A DNA stretch of 33,713 bases. Source: Micromonospora craterilacus. GTDB taxonomy: Bacteria > Actinomycetota > Actinomycetes > Mycobacteriales > Micromonosporaceae. Of the stretch, positions 16,280 through 23,057 are shown piece by piece. The stretch spans positions 1-33,713 of the forward strand of contig NZ_POTY01000043.1 of assembly GCF_003236315.1 (NCBI RefSeq), given 5' to 3'. A program made the translations under genes and the position numbers. Position 1 is the first letter of the stretch; the number at the start of each line of letters is the position of its first letter. The notes under the pieces were generated by a model. That model saw only the letters and a program-made list of their open reading frames with translations. It was not told where the DNA came from and did no database searches.

Positions 16280-16933
16280 ATGGTCGAGCCCGCCTACCTG
16301 GCCGCCGTTCGCGAGTCGTACGACACGGTCGCCGAGGAGTACGTCCGGATCGTGCCGGACCGGTTCGCGGGGGATGCGCTGGGCCGCGGGATGCTGGCCG
16401 CGTTCGCCGAGCTGGTGCGGGCCAACGGCGAGCGGCCGGTGGCCGACCTCGGGTGCGGCCCCGGCCACGTGACCGCCCACCTGGCCGCGCTCGGTGTGCC
16501 GGTGTTCGGTGTCGATCTCGCCCCGAAGATGGTGGAGATCGCCCGCCGGAGGTACCCGACCCTGCGGTTCGAGGTCGGCTCCATGACCGGGCTGGATCTC
16601 CCCGACGGGCACCTCGGCGGCATCGTCGCCTGGTGGTCGATCTTCCACCTGCCTCGGGAGGCGCTGCCGGCGGTGTTCGCGGAGTTCCATCGGACGCTGA
16701 CCCCGGGCGGCAGCCTGTTGGTCGGTTTCCACGTCGGCGACGAGGACCTTCATCCCGAGCACGCGTACGGCCACCCGGTTTCCTACCGTGCCTATCTGTC
16801 GCCGCCCGACGTCATCTCCGATCTGCTGCACCAGGCTGGCCTGGTCGTCGCCGCACGGTTGATCCAGGAGCCCGTCCCGGGCCAGAAGCGGCCGCAGGCC
16901 TGCCTCCTGGCCGGCAAACCCGGACGGTCCTAG
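16280..16933 (+). CDS. Class I SAM-dependent methyltransferase
   Basis: A 217-residue protein with the SAM-binding motif VADLGCGPGHV (about 54-64), the acidic loop GVDLAPKMVEIARRRYP, and motif LTPGGSLLVGFHV in the later strands, typical of the methyltransferase-11/25 group. Substrate unknown. The ATG has no ribosome-binding site but TAGAGT (16267-16272) lies exactly seven bases upstream, so the message is probably leaderless. The gene stands alone between the tRNAs and an SRPBCC gene. Confidence 0.88.
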   Translation: MVEPAYLAAVRESYDTVAEEYVRIVPDRFAGDALGRGMLAAFAELVRANGERPVADLGCGPGHVTAHLAALGVPVFGVDLAPKMVEIARRRYPTLRFEVGSMTGLDLPDGHLGGIVAWWSIFHLPREALPAVFAEFHRTLTPGGSLLVGFHVGDEDLHPEHAYGHPVSYRAYLSPPDVISDLLHQAGLVVAARLIQEPVPGQKRPQACLLAGKPGRS

Positions 16934-16940
16934 CGCTGCG

Positions 16941-16959
16941 TTCGGTAAGCGTTACCGAA
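16941..16959. promoter_or_regulatory. Palindromic operator candidate
   Basis: TTCGGTAAGCGTTACCGAA has perfect eight-base arms around GCG. It resembles LacI-family operators, which often have an AAnCGnTT-like core. It lies 8 bases after the methyltransferase stop and about 26 bases upstream of a TATGGT box (16985-16990) for the SRPBCC gene. The regulator is unknown. Confidence 0.55.
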
Positions 16960-17010
16960 AGCTGCGTACCCGGGCATCAGCCGGTATGGTCCGGGCCTAT
17001 GGGACAGGGG

Positions 17011-17511
17011 ATGGCCGATCCGACCGACATCCAACAGGATCACGAACGGTTCGCGCTCCGCAGCACCCTGCTCGTCCCCGCGTCCGCAGCGCAGGCGTAC
17101 GACGTGTTCACCGGGAACCTCGCCGACTGGTGGGTGACCGAGTACACCTGGTCCGGGCCGGCCCTGCTCGCCGAGTTGGGCATGGAGCCCCGGGCCGGCG
17201 GGATGCTCTACGAAGTCGGCCCCTACGGCTTCCGCAACGACTGGGGACGGGTGCTGACCTGGGACCCGCCCCGCCGACTGGTCTTCACCTGGCAGATCGG
17301 CCCGGACCGCGCACCGGTGCCCGATCCGGCGCGGGCCAGCGAGGTCGAGGTGCTCTTCACTCCCGACGGGCCCGGCACGCTGGTCGAGGTCGCGCACCGG
17401 CACTTCGACCGGCACGGCACCGCCGCGGAGGGCTACCGGCAGGCGCTGACCGCCGGCTGGCACGAGCTGCTCTCCCGGTACGCCGCAACACTGATCCACA
17501 GCCCGGCATGA
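17011..17511 (+). CDS. SRPBCC (AHSA1-like) domain protein
   Basis: A 166-residue single-domain protein of the START/Bet v1-like superfamily. It shows the hallmark LRSTLLVPASAAQAYDVFTG strand-helix, the central LTWDPPRRLVFTWQIGP and the C-terminal GWHELLSRYA helix. Such proteins form a deep hydrophobic pocket and bind or modify small ligands; no specific role can be assigned. GGGA lies six bases before the ATG at 17011. An alternative ATG at 16999 would be nearly leaderless behind TATGGT. A palindrome upstream suggests dedicated regulation. Confidence 0.82.
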   Translation: MADPTDIQQDHERFALRSTLLVPASAAQAYDVFTGNLADWWVTEYTWSGPALLAELGMEPRAGGMLYEVGPYGFRNDWGRVLTWDPPRRLVFTWQIGPDRAPVPDPARASEVEVLFTPDGPGTLVEVAHRHFDRHGTAAEGYRQALTAGWHELLSRYAATLIHSPA

Positions 17512-17525
17512 GGCGCCCGGGCCGG

Positions 17526-17549
17526 GTCGCCGCGCCGGCCGGCGGCGAC
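17526..17549. terminator. Convergent terminator
   Basis: A seven-bp stem (17526-17532 with 17543-17549) with a GC-rich ten-base loop that can pair further lies between the converging SRPBCC gene and the minus-strand unknown gene. Confidence 0.5.
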
Positions 17550-17551
17550 GG

Positions 17552-17941
17552 TCAGGCGGCCCGGTGGCGCAGCGTGGCCACGGTCGAACCGGCGAGGGTG
17601 AGCAGGCACTCCGGCAACAGCCCGTCCGCCGCCGCCGCACCGAACAGCGCCTCGGCGGTGTCGAGGTCGGCGTTGGCGTACGCGCTGACGAAGCGGGCCA
17701 CCCACCGGGCGTCGTACTCAGCCTGGTCGATGCCGGGAAAGTCGAGGGCACAGGCCCCGGGCGGGACCGGATCGCCGACCATCGTCGCGGCCAGGCACCA
17801 CGCCACCCCGTACGCGCCGGCGAGGCCGGCCCGGTCGACGACCGCGTCGAAGGTTCCCACCACCGCGTCGGGGTCCCCGTCGAGCGCCGAGCGGAGGATG
17901 GCAGTGGCGTCGTCGAGCGTCTGCTGTGGCGAGTCAGTCAC
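17552..17941 (-). CDS. Hypothetical protein, helical
   Basis: Not recognised. The 129 residues are rich in Ala, Asp and Leu with several predicted helices (DDATAILRSALDGDPDAVVG; ARWVARFVSAYANADLDTAE) and no signal peptide or membrane segment. The spacing of helices suggests a small helical-repeat fold. The frame is open to a GTG at 18031, but I chose GTG at 17941 because TACCGT lies exactly seven bases upstream, matching other leaderless starts in this window. It is divergent from the permuted binding protein. Conservation elsewhere cannot be judged here. Confidence 0.65.
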   Translation of the reverse strand: MTDSPQQTLDDATAILRSALDGDPDAVVGTFDAVVDRAGLAGAYGVAWCLAATMVGDPVPPGACALDFPGIDQAEYDARWVARFVSAYANADLDTAEALFGAAAADGLLPECLLTLAGSTVATLRHRAA

Positions 17942-18095
17942 CCAACGCACGGTAGGGGTGCCGGTCAAGGAGCCACCTTTGACTACTCTCCGTACATGAC
18001 GGAGGCGACCTGCGGATAGACCGGCCTCCACGCTCCCACCGCCCAGCGTGGCACGTTAGTCTGCGCAGCGGACCTTCGCCGGAGGAAGGACGACA

Positions 18096-19445
18096 ATGCA
18101 CATGTCACGCGGGTCGCGGACAGCCATCGTGGCTGCCTGCGCCACGGCCCTGCTCGCCACCAGCGCCTGCGGGAACGACCAGCCCGAGGAGGCGAACACC
18201 CAACAGGTGCGCCTCTACGGCACCGACGGCAACATGAACAACTCGTACCCGGACGAGTTGGCGGATCGGGCCGAGCTGGTCAACGGCATGAAGGGCACCA
18301 CGCCGCTCACACCGCTGCCGGAGGACTTCAAGAAACGGCTACTGTCCGTGGACCCGGAGCTGAACGGCTTCCTCTACGCCGCCGAGTCGTACGACGCGGT
18401 GGTGATCAGCGCGCTCGCGGCGCAGCTCGCCGGCACCACCGACCCGGCCGCCATCGCCAAGCAGATCGTCGGCGTCACCAACGGCGGAACCCGCTGCACG
18501 ACGGTGTCCCAGTGCCTGCGGCTGGCCCGCAACGGTCAGGACATCGAGTACCGCAGCGTCTCGATCACCCGGGCCGGCTTCACGGACGCGGGCGAGCCGG
18601 CCACCGCCAGCTACGCCACGCAGCACTTCGACGGGCAGCAGCTCAACGACGCCAAGTCGGAGTTCGTCGGTGCCGGCGACGAATCGGCGGCGAGCACGAA
18701 GGCACCGCCGAAGGGCAGGAAGCAGTCCGTCGCTCCGTCGAGCGACGCGCCGCTCGTTCTCGGTGGCCTGCTGCCCAAGACCGGTGACCTGGCGCTGGCC
18801 TATCCGCCGCTGGGCGCCGGTGCGGCGCTGGCGATCAAGGAGATCAACGCCGCCGGTGGGGTGCTCGGCGAGGACGTGGTCTGGATCGACGGCGACGACG
18901 GCACCAACCCGACGGTCGCCAAGGCGACCGTGGCCAGCCACATCGACGCCGGCGTACACGTCATCATCGGAGCCGGTGCCTCCGGAATCTCCGCCGCGGT
19001 GCTGCCCGACGTGGTGGAGGCCGGCCTGGTCCTGTTCTCCCCGTCGAACACCGCCGCGAGCCTGACCACGGCAGACGACGAGGGTTTCTACTTCCGCACC
19101 GCACCGCCGGACGGCCTCCAGGGCAGGGCGCTGGCCGACGTGATCCTCCGGGACGGACCGCAGAAGATCGCGATCGTGGCGCGTAAGGACTCCTACGGCG
19201 AGGGCCTCCAGGACATCGTCCGGGCCGAGCTGGAGCGGGCCGGCTTCGGTGGCGACAAGGTGAAGCTGCTCGGCTACGAGCCCGGCGAGGGCACCGAGCC
19301 GCCGCCGATCAACTTCAGCGACGGCGCCAGGCAGATCAAGGCGTTCGGCGCCGACGCCGTGCTGATCATCGGCTTCAGCGAGTCCGCCGAGGTGATCAGG
19401 GCACTCGCGGACGCCAAGGTGCCGCTGGCGGCGCTGGCCCGCTGA
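18096..19445 (+). CDS. Orphan ABC-type binding lipoprotein with circularly permuted fold
   Basis: Exported protein of 449 residues, related to branched-chain amino acid (type I) binding proteins. A signal peptide ends at Cys25 (ATSAC, an imperfect lipobox). The domain order is unusual. Residues 37-190 match what is normally the C-terminal part: VRLYGTDGNMNNSYPDEL, the FKKRLLSVDPEL helix, AAESYDAVVISALAA, and the Cys134-Cys140 pair. Residues 218-449 match the normal N-terminal part and the start of the C-lobe: LGGLLPKTGDLALAYPPLGA, AIKEINAAGGVLG, FYFRTAPPDGLQGRALADV, DAVLIIGFSESAEVIRAL. The gene stops where the first segment would normally continue. The old termini are joined by a Ser/Ala/Lys-rich linker (about 191-217). 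GGAGGAAGG precedes the ATG. No permease or ATPase gene is adjacent. Confidence 0.88.
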   Translation: MHMSRGSRTAIVAACATALLATSACGNDQPEEANTQQVRLYGTDGNMNNSYPDELADRAELVNGMKGTTPLTPLPEDFKKRLLSVDPELNGFLYAAESYDAVVISALAAQLAGTTDPAAIAKQIVGVTNGGTRCTTVSQCLRLARNGQDIEYRSVSITRAGFTDAGEPATASYATQHFDGQQLNDAKSEFVGAGDESAASTKAPPKGRKQSVAPSSDAPLVLGGLLPKTGDLALAYPPLGAGAALAIKEINAAGGVLGEDVVWIDGDDGTNPTVAKATVASHIDAGVHVIIGAGASGISAAVLPDVVEAGLVLFSPSNTAASLTTADDEGFYFRTAPPDGLQGRALADVILRDGPQKIAIVARKDSYGEGLQDIVRAELERAGFGGDKVKLLGYEPGEGTEPPPINFSDGARQIKAFGADAVLIIGFSESAEVIRALADAKVPLAALAR

Positions 19446-19456
19446 CCGGCATAAGA

Positions 19457-19488
19457 CGACGGCCGCACCGGATCCGGTGCGGCCGTCG
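19457..19488. terminator. Perfect 32-bp palindrome, bidirectional terminator
   Basis: The two 16-base halves (19457-19472 and 19473-19488) are exact reverse complements. It lies 11 bases after the binding-protein stop and 17 bases from the stop of the converging enoyl-CoA hydratase gene, so it probably ends both transcripts. As DNA it is also a full palindrome with central GGATCC. Confidence 0.75.
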
Positions 19489-19505
19489 CAGTTTCGGGGG
19501 CCGCC

Positions 19506-20249
19506 TCAGCGCCCGCGCCGCCGCTCCAGGAACTCCGTCATCCGGCGGCGCTTCTCCTCGTCCTCGAAGAGCACCGCCTGGCTGACCAGGTCCAGGTGCG
19601 GGTGCGCGGCGGGTGGGGCGTCCACCGCGAGCTTGGTCAGCCGCAGCGCCAGCGCCGATCCCTTGGCCATCTCGTCGATCAGGTCGTGGGCCGCCGGCAG
19701 CAGCTCGTCGGGGGCGGTCACCACCCGGTTGACCAGGCCGATCCGCAACGCCTCCGCAGCATCCACCCGTCGCCCGGTGAACAGCAGCTCCTTGGCCCGG
19801 GCCTCGCCGACCAGCGCCGGCAGCCGGTGGGTCGCGCCGGCGCCGGCCAGGATGCCCAGCCGTACCTCCGGCTGGCCGAAGACCGCCCGCTCCGTGCACA
19901 CCCGCAGATCGCAGGCGTACGCCAGCTCGGCGCCGCCGCCCAGCGCCGGGCCGTCGACGGCCGCCACGGTCGGCATCGGCAGCGCCCGGATCCGGGCGAA
20001 GGCCGCCGAGTTGATCGCGGCGAGTGCGTCCAGCCGGCCCCGCTCACGCAGTTGGGCGATGTCCGCCCCGCCGGCGAAGATCCCGTCGCTGCCGCCGGTC
20101 AGCAGCAGCATCCGGGGCCGGGCCTCCAACTCGGCACAGACCTCGTGCAGCGCGGCGATCAGGTCGGCGTCGATGGCGTTGCGCTTCTCCGGCCGGTCCA
20201 GGGTGACCACCAGCCGATCCGGGCGCTCCTCGACGCGCAGCCCACTCAC
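19506..20249 (-). CDS. Enoyl-CoA hydratase/isomerase family protein
   Basis: Crotonase-fold enzyme of 247 residues, probably adding water across 2-enoyl-CoA in fatty acid or aromatic acid breakdown. The first oxyanion-hole segment is IFAGGADIAQL and the second is DGPALGGGAELAYACDLRV. Glutamates occupy both catalytic positions (in GGGAEL and QPEVRLG), as in true hydratases. The GTG start overlaps the stop of the upstream 3-hydroxyacyl-CoA dehydrogenase gene by four bases (GTGA), so the two consecutive beta-oxidation steps are translationally coupled. The acyl substrate is not determinable. Confidence 0.92.
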   Translation of the reverse strand: MSGLRVEERPDRLVVTLDRPEKRNAIDADLIAALHEVCAELEARPRMLLLTGGSDGIFAGGADIAQLRERGRLDALAAINSAAFARIRALPMPTVAAVDGPALGGGAELAYACDLRVCTERAVFGQPEVRLGILAGAGATHRLPALVGEARAKELLFTGRRVDAAEALRIGLVNRVVTAPDELLPAAHDLIDEMAKGSALALRLTKLAVDAPPAAHPHLDLVSQAVLFEDEEKRRRMTEFLERRRGR

Positions 20250-21163
20250 CGCGCCGCTCCCGTCGCCGGCTCGGTGCTCGTACCCGGCCCCGGCCGCTCG
20301 GTGTCGTCCGAGCGGACCCCGTCGACCCAGCGGTAGAAGCCCTGCCCGGACTTCTTGCCCAGCCGACCCGCGGCGACCAGCTCCACCAGCAGCGGCGGCG
20401 GGGCGAACCGATCCCCGTACGCGGCCTGGAGCGTACGGGCGATGTCGAGGCGCACGTCCAGACCCACCAGGTCGGTCAGTTCCAGCGGCCCGACCGGGTG
20501 CCGGTAGCCGAGCACCATCGCCTTGTCGATATCGGCGGGGCTGGCCACCCCGTCGGCGACCATCCGGATCGCCTCCAGCCCGAGCGTCACCCCGAGTCGC
20601 GACGTGGCGAAGCCCGGCATGTCGCGTACCACGACGGGGTCCTTGCCCAGCCGGCCGGCGAGCGTGACGGCCGCGTCGGTGGTCTCCGGCGCGGTGGCCG
20701 GCCCGACCACGATCTCCAGCAGGGCCATGGCCCAGACCGGGTTGAAGAAGTGCAGCCCGCAGAAGCGCTCCGGCCGCGCCAGTTCCCGGGCGAGGTCGGC
20801 GATCGGAATGCTGGAGGTGTTGCTGCCGAGCAGCGCCGGTCGCAGCGCCTCCGCCTCGGTCAGCACGGCCCGCTTCAGGTCGAGCCGCTCCGGCACCGCC
20901 TCCACGATCACGTCTGGGGCCTCGGCGACCTCGGCCAGCCCGGCCCGCAGGGCGATCCGTCCCCGGTTGGCGGCGGCCTGCTCGGCGGTCAGCTTGCCGC
21001 GCTGCACGGCCCGGTCCCACAACTGGGCGAGCCGCTCCACCGCCGCGCCGCCACGCGCCCGGTCCACCTCGACCAGCTCCACCGCATGGCCGGCACCGGC
21101 CGCCACGTACGCGATACCGAGGCCCATCGTGCCGGCCCCAACCACCACGAATCGTTCAGTCAT
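20246..21163 (-). CDS. 3-hydroxyacyl-CoA dehydrogenase
   Basis: NAD-dependent dehydrogenase of 305 residues that oxidises 3-hydroxyacyl-CoA (3-hydroxybutyryl-CoA or similar). The NAD motif is VVVGAGTMGLGIAYV (6-20), with an acidic VEVD at the second strand. The catalytic pair lies in LHFFNPVWAMALLEIV (His and the later Glu), and SSIPIADLA is the CoA-site segment. The C-terminal domain is complete (FATSRLG, GYRHPVGPLELTDLVGLD, GKKSGQGFYRW), with an extra Pro/Thr-rich tail of about 20 residues. The ATG at 21163 overlaps the stop of a possible 35-codon leader frame. Confidence 0.93.
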   Translation of the reverse strand: MTERFVVVGAGTMGLGIAYVAAGAGHAVELVEVDRARGGAAVERLAQLWDRAVQRGKLTAEQAAANRGRIALRAGLAEVAEAPDVIVEAVPERLDLKRAVLTEAEALRPALLGSNTSSIPIADLARELARPERFCGLHFFNPVWAMALLEIVVGPATAPETTDAAVTLAGRLGKDPVVVRDMPGFATSRLGVTLGLEAIRMVADGVASPADIDKAMVLGYRHPVGPLELTDLVGLDVRLDIARTLQAAYGDRFAPPPLLVELVAAGRLGKKSGQGFYRWVDGVRSDDTERPGPGTSTEPATGAAR

Positions 21164-21263
21164 TACGACACCACCGCACAGTAACGATCCGCTCGCCGAT
21201 ACCGCTGCCGGCGTGCGGGATCGCCGCCACGCCGGAGCCGGTACGTCCGCTCCGCTCAGTCAT
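21156..21263 (-). CDS. Possible 35-residue leader peptide upstream of the dehydrogenase
   Basis: An open frame ATG-to-TGA of 35 codons begins MTERSGRTGSG and ends RWCRND, overlapping the dehydrogenase start by eight bases. TAGGGT (21270-21275) lies six bases upstream of its ATG, so it could be a leaderless coding leader. The dehydrogenase lacks its own ribosome-binding site, so coupling is plausible. Both frames begin ATGACTGA, so a duplicated start is another reading. No homology recognised. Confidence 0.35.
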   Translation of the reverse strand: MTERSGRTGSGVAAIPHAGSGIGERIVTVRWCRND

Positions 21264-21357
21264 GGTGCGACCCTATGCAGCACCGACCGCGGCCCGATGC
21301 GTGGGGGCCGCCGGGAACGGGTACAGACCGCCGACAACCCAAGGGAAGGACGAGCAG

Positions 21358-21648
21358 ATGAGCCAGGAGACCGTGGACGGCGCGGGCGCCGAGGAGACCG
21401 TCGAGACTCGCGGCGACGAGCGCGTCGAGCTGCTGCGCGCCGACACCAACAACGACGGCCGCACCGACGTGTGGGTCGTCGACACCGATGGTGACGGCAA
21501 GGCCGACCTGTTCCAGTTCGACACCGACGGTGACGGCAAGGTGGACGTCACGATGGTCGACATCGACGAGGACGGCCAGCCGGACGCGGTCGTCGACGGC
21601 GACGGCGGCCTCCCCCCGGAGCAGCTCCCCCCGACCGTCCAGGTCTGA
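21358..21648 (+). CDS. Small acidic protein with Asp-x-Asp-x-Asp-Gly repeats
   Basis: A 96-residue, strongly acidic protein without signal peptide. Four 13-residue units run from about residue 28 to 79: DTNNDGRTDVWVV, DTDGDGKADLFQF, DTDGDGKVDVTMV, DIDEDGQPDAVVD, followed by GDGG. Each unit pairs an EF-hand-like or dockerin-like calcium loop with a short beta strand, so a calcium-stabilised beta-roll is likely. Role unknown; calcium buffering or structural binding is speculative. AAGGGAAGGA precedes the ATG, and TACAGA (21322-21327) may be its -10 box. It is divergent from the beta-oxidation pair. Confidence 0.82.
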   Translation: MSQETVDGAGAEETVETRGDERVELLRADTNNDGRTDVWVVDTDGDGKADLFQFDTDGDGKVDVTMVDIDEDGQPDAVVDGDGGLPPEQLPPTVQV

Positions 21649-21658
21649 GAGATAAGGA

Positions 21659-21698
21659 GGGGCCCCTTGTCAACGCCTCCGGTACCGCAAGGGGCCCC
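21659..21698. terminator. Terminator hairpin, possibly a recurring intergenic element
   Basis: An 11-bp perfect stem (21659-21669 with 21688-21698) with an 18-base loop containing CAACGCCTCC lies 10 bases after the repeat-protein stop, before the converging methyltransferase gene. I recall similar hairpins with an AACGCCTC loop between genes in Micromonospora, but cannot check that here. Confidence 0.65.
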
Positions 21699-21725
21699 GG
21701 CCACCACCTGCCGCCGCCCGCCGGC

Positions 21726-22505
21726 TCAGCCGGGCAGCCGCAGGGTGGCGAGATAGTACGGGGCGTCGCGGTCGTCCACGTCGGCCAGTTGCCAGTCGGA
21801 GCCACGGACCAGCTCGGCGAGTTCGTCCGGCGAGCAGACCAGGTAGTCGAACCAGGGCGTACCCAGCTCGCGGTAGCGCAGCCGCAACCGCAGCTGGCCG
21901 CCGAGCCGCCCCCGCCGTCGGTTGAGTTCGTGATAGCCGGTGTGTACGGGGTCGCGGGTGCCGTACGGATCGGTGCCGTGGGCGATCACCTGCGCGCCGG
22001 GGCGGGCCATCGCGGCCAGCGCCGCGAGGAAGGCGGCTGCCCGCTCCCGGCCCTCGATCAGGCCGAGGTTGTTGCCGAGGAGCAGGAAGGTGTCGTACCG
22101 CCGCCCACTCGTGGCGTGCTCGTCGACCGTGCCGTGTACGAGGTCGCGGACACCCCGGCGACGGCACACCTGCAACGCGCCGGCCGAGACGTCCAGCCCG
22201 GTGACCGGTACGCCGCGCTCCTGGAGCAGCAACGCGATCCGCCCGGCGCCCACGCCGACGTCCAGCGTCGCGCCGCGGACCCGGTCCACCGCCCGGTGGT
22301 CGTGCGGTTGCCAGTCCTCCGGCCCGGCCAGGTAGTGCGCGGCCGGCGCGCCGTTGACCAGCCCGTCGTCCCGCTCGATGACCTCGATGACCGGACGGGG
22401 TAGCCGCCCGCCGGCCAATGGCCGGGGACCGACCCCGGTGGCCACGGCCAGCGCGTCGCGCAGCAGTTCCCCGAAGACGTCACCGATCCGTGGCTCCCCC
22501 GTCAC
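21726..22505 (-). CDS. SAM-dependent methyltransferase
   Basis: A 259-residue protein with a class I methyltransferase core in its middle: TLDVGVGAGRIALLL (motif I), VTGLDVSAGALQVCRRRGV (acidic loop), and DTFLLLGNNLGLIEG (motif IV region). About 90 N-terminal residues precede the core. Substrate unknown. The start is GTG at 22505, with TAGCGT exactly seven bases upstream; an in-frame GTG at 22514 would add three residues. It is divergent from the PPOX gene, with only 55 bases between the starts. Confidence 0.85.
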   Translation of the reverse strand: MTGEPRIGDVFGELLRDALAVATGVGPRPLAGGRLPRPVIEVIERDDGLVNGAPAAHYLAGPEDWQPHDHRAVDRVRGATLDVGVGAGRIALLLQERGVPVTGLDVSAGALQVCRRRGVRDLVHGTVDEHATSGRRYDTFLLLGNNLGLIEGRERAAAFLAALAAMARPGAQVIAHGTDPYGTRDPVHTGYHELNRRRGRLGGQLRLRLRYRELGTPWFDYLVCSPDELAELVRGSDWQLADVDDRDAPYYLATLRLPG

Positions 22506-22560
22506 ATCCTTCACGCTATCCGGCTGCTCAGTCAGCCGCACCGCCCGTATCCTGAACGAT
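22506..22560. promoter_or_regulatory. Bidirectional leaderless promoter with inverted repeat
   Basis: TAGCGT (22513-22518, minus strand) and TATCCT (22548-22553, plus strand) each lie seven bases from a GTG start. Between them is the inverted repeat GGCTG-CTCAGT-CAGCC (22522-22537), a candidate shared operator. With so little space the two polymerases would compete. Confidence 0.5.
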
Positions 22561-22941
22561 GTGACGATGTTGGATCGCCTCTCGGCGGAGAAATACATTC
22601 TCCTCACGACCTTCCGCAAGGACGGCCGGGCGGTGCCGACCCCGGTCTGGGCGGTCCGCGACGGCGACGCCCTGGCGGTGTGGTCGGCGGCGGACGCCGG
22701 CAAGGTGAAGCGGATCCGCCGCAGCGGGGAGGTCACGGTGGCACCGTGCGATGTGCGCGGCCGGCCGCGTGGCGTGGCGGTGCCGGCTCGGGCGAGCCTC
22801 TACGACCCCGGAGCCACCGAGCGCATCCGTGGCCTGATCAAGCAGAAGTACCGGGTGATCGGCCGGCTCAGCCTGCTCGGCAGCCGGCTGCGCCGTGGCG
22901 AGGGCGGCACGGTGGGGATCCGGGTCGAGCTGACCACCTGA
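22561..22941 (+). CDS. PPOX-class F420/FMN-dependent oxidoreductase
   Basis: A 126-residue split-barrel flavoprotein. LSAEKYILLTTFRKDGRAVP and TPVWAVRDGDALAVWS are the typical first two strands of actinobacterial PPOX-class proteins, many of which use coenzyme F420. VTVAPCDVRGRPRG and IRGLIKQKYRVIGRL follow in the expected order. It would reduce an unidentified small molecule in the cytoplasm. Start GTG 22561 is inferred leaderless, seven bases after TATCCT. Confidence 0.88.
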   Translation: MTMLDRLSAEKYILLTTFRKDGRAVPTPVWAVRDGDALAVWSAADAGKVKRIRRSGEVTVAPCDVRGRPRGVAVPARASLYDPGATERIRGLIKQKYRVIGRLSLLGSRLRRGEGGTVGIRVELTT

Positions 22942-23001
22942 GGCGGCCCGGGCGGCCTCGGTTCGCAACGCGATTGCCGCGCCAACGTGCCCCGGGCATG
23001 A

Positions 23002-23034
23002 CGAAGGGCGGCGGAAGGAATCCGCCGCCCTTCG
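23002..23034. terminator. Convergent terminator between the PPOX gene and bldC
   Basis: A 14-bp perfect stem (23002-23015 with 23021-23034) with a five-base loop lies 23 bases from the bldC stop. An A-run follows on the plus strand, so on the minus strand a T-run precedes rather than follows it. Confidence 0.65.
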
Positions 23035-23057
23035 AAAAAGCCTGCTATGCCAGTCGG

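Noticed and set aside
16453..17010. Fusion of a methyltransferase-region frame with the SRPBCC domain
   Set aside because: The upstream part is a shifted reading of the methyltransferase gene with no domain. A start with GGGA lies at 17011.
18032..18095. A regulatory RNA or riboswitch before the permuted binding protein
   Set aside because: Only a strong ribosome-binding site and a short leader are visible; no conserved aptamer features could be identified.
21659..21698. A translated ORF starting after the GGAGG at about 21656
   Set aside because: GGAGG is part of the hairpin stem region, and no start codon with a usable frame follows.
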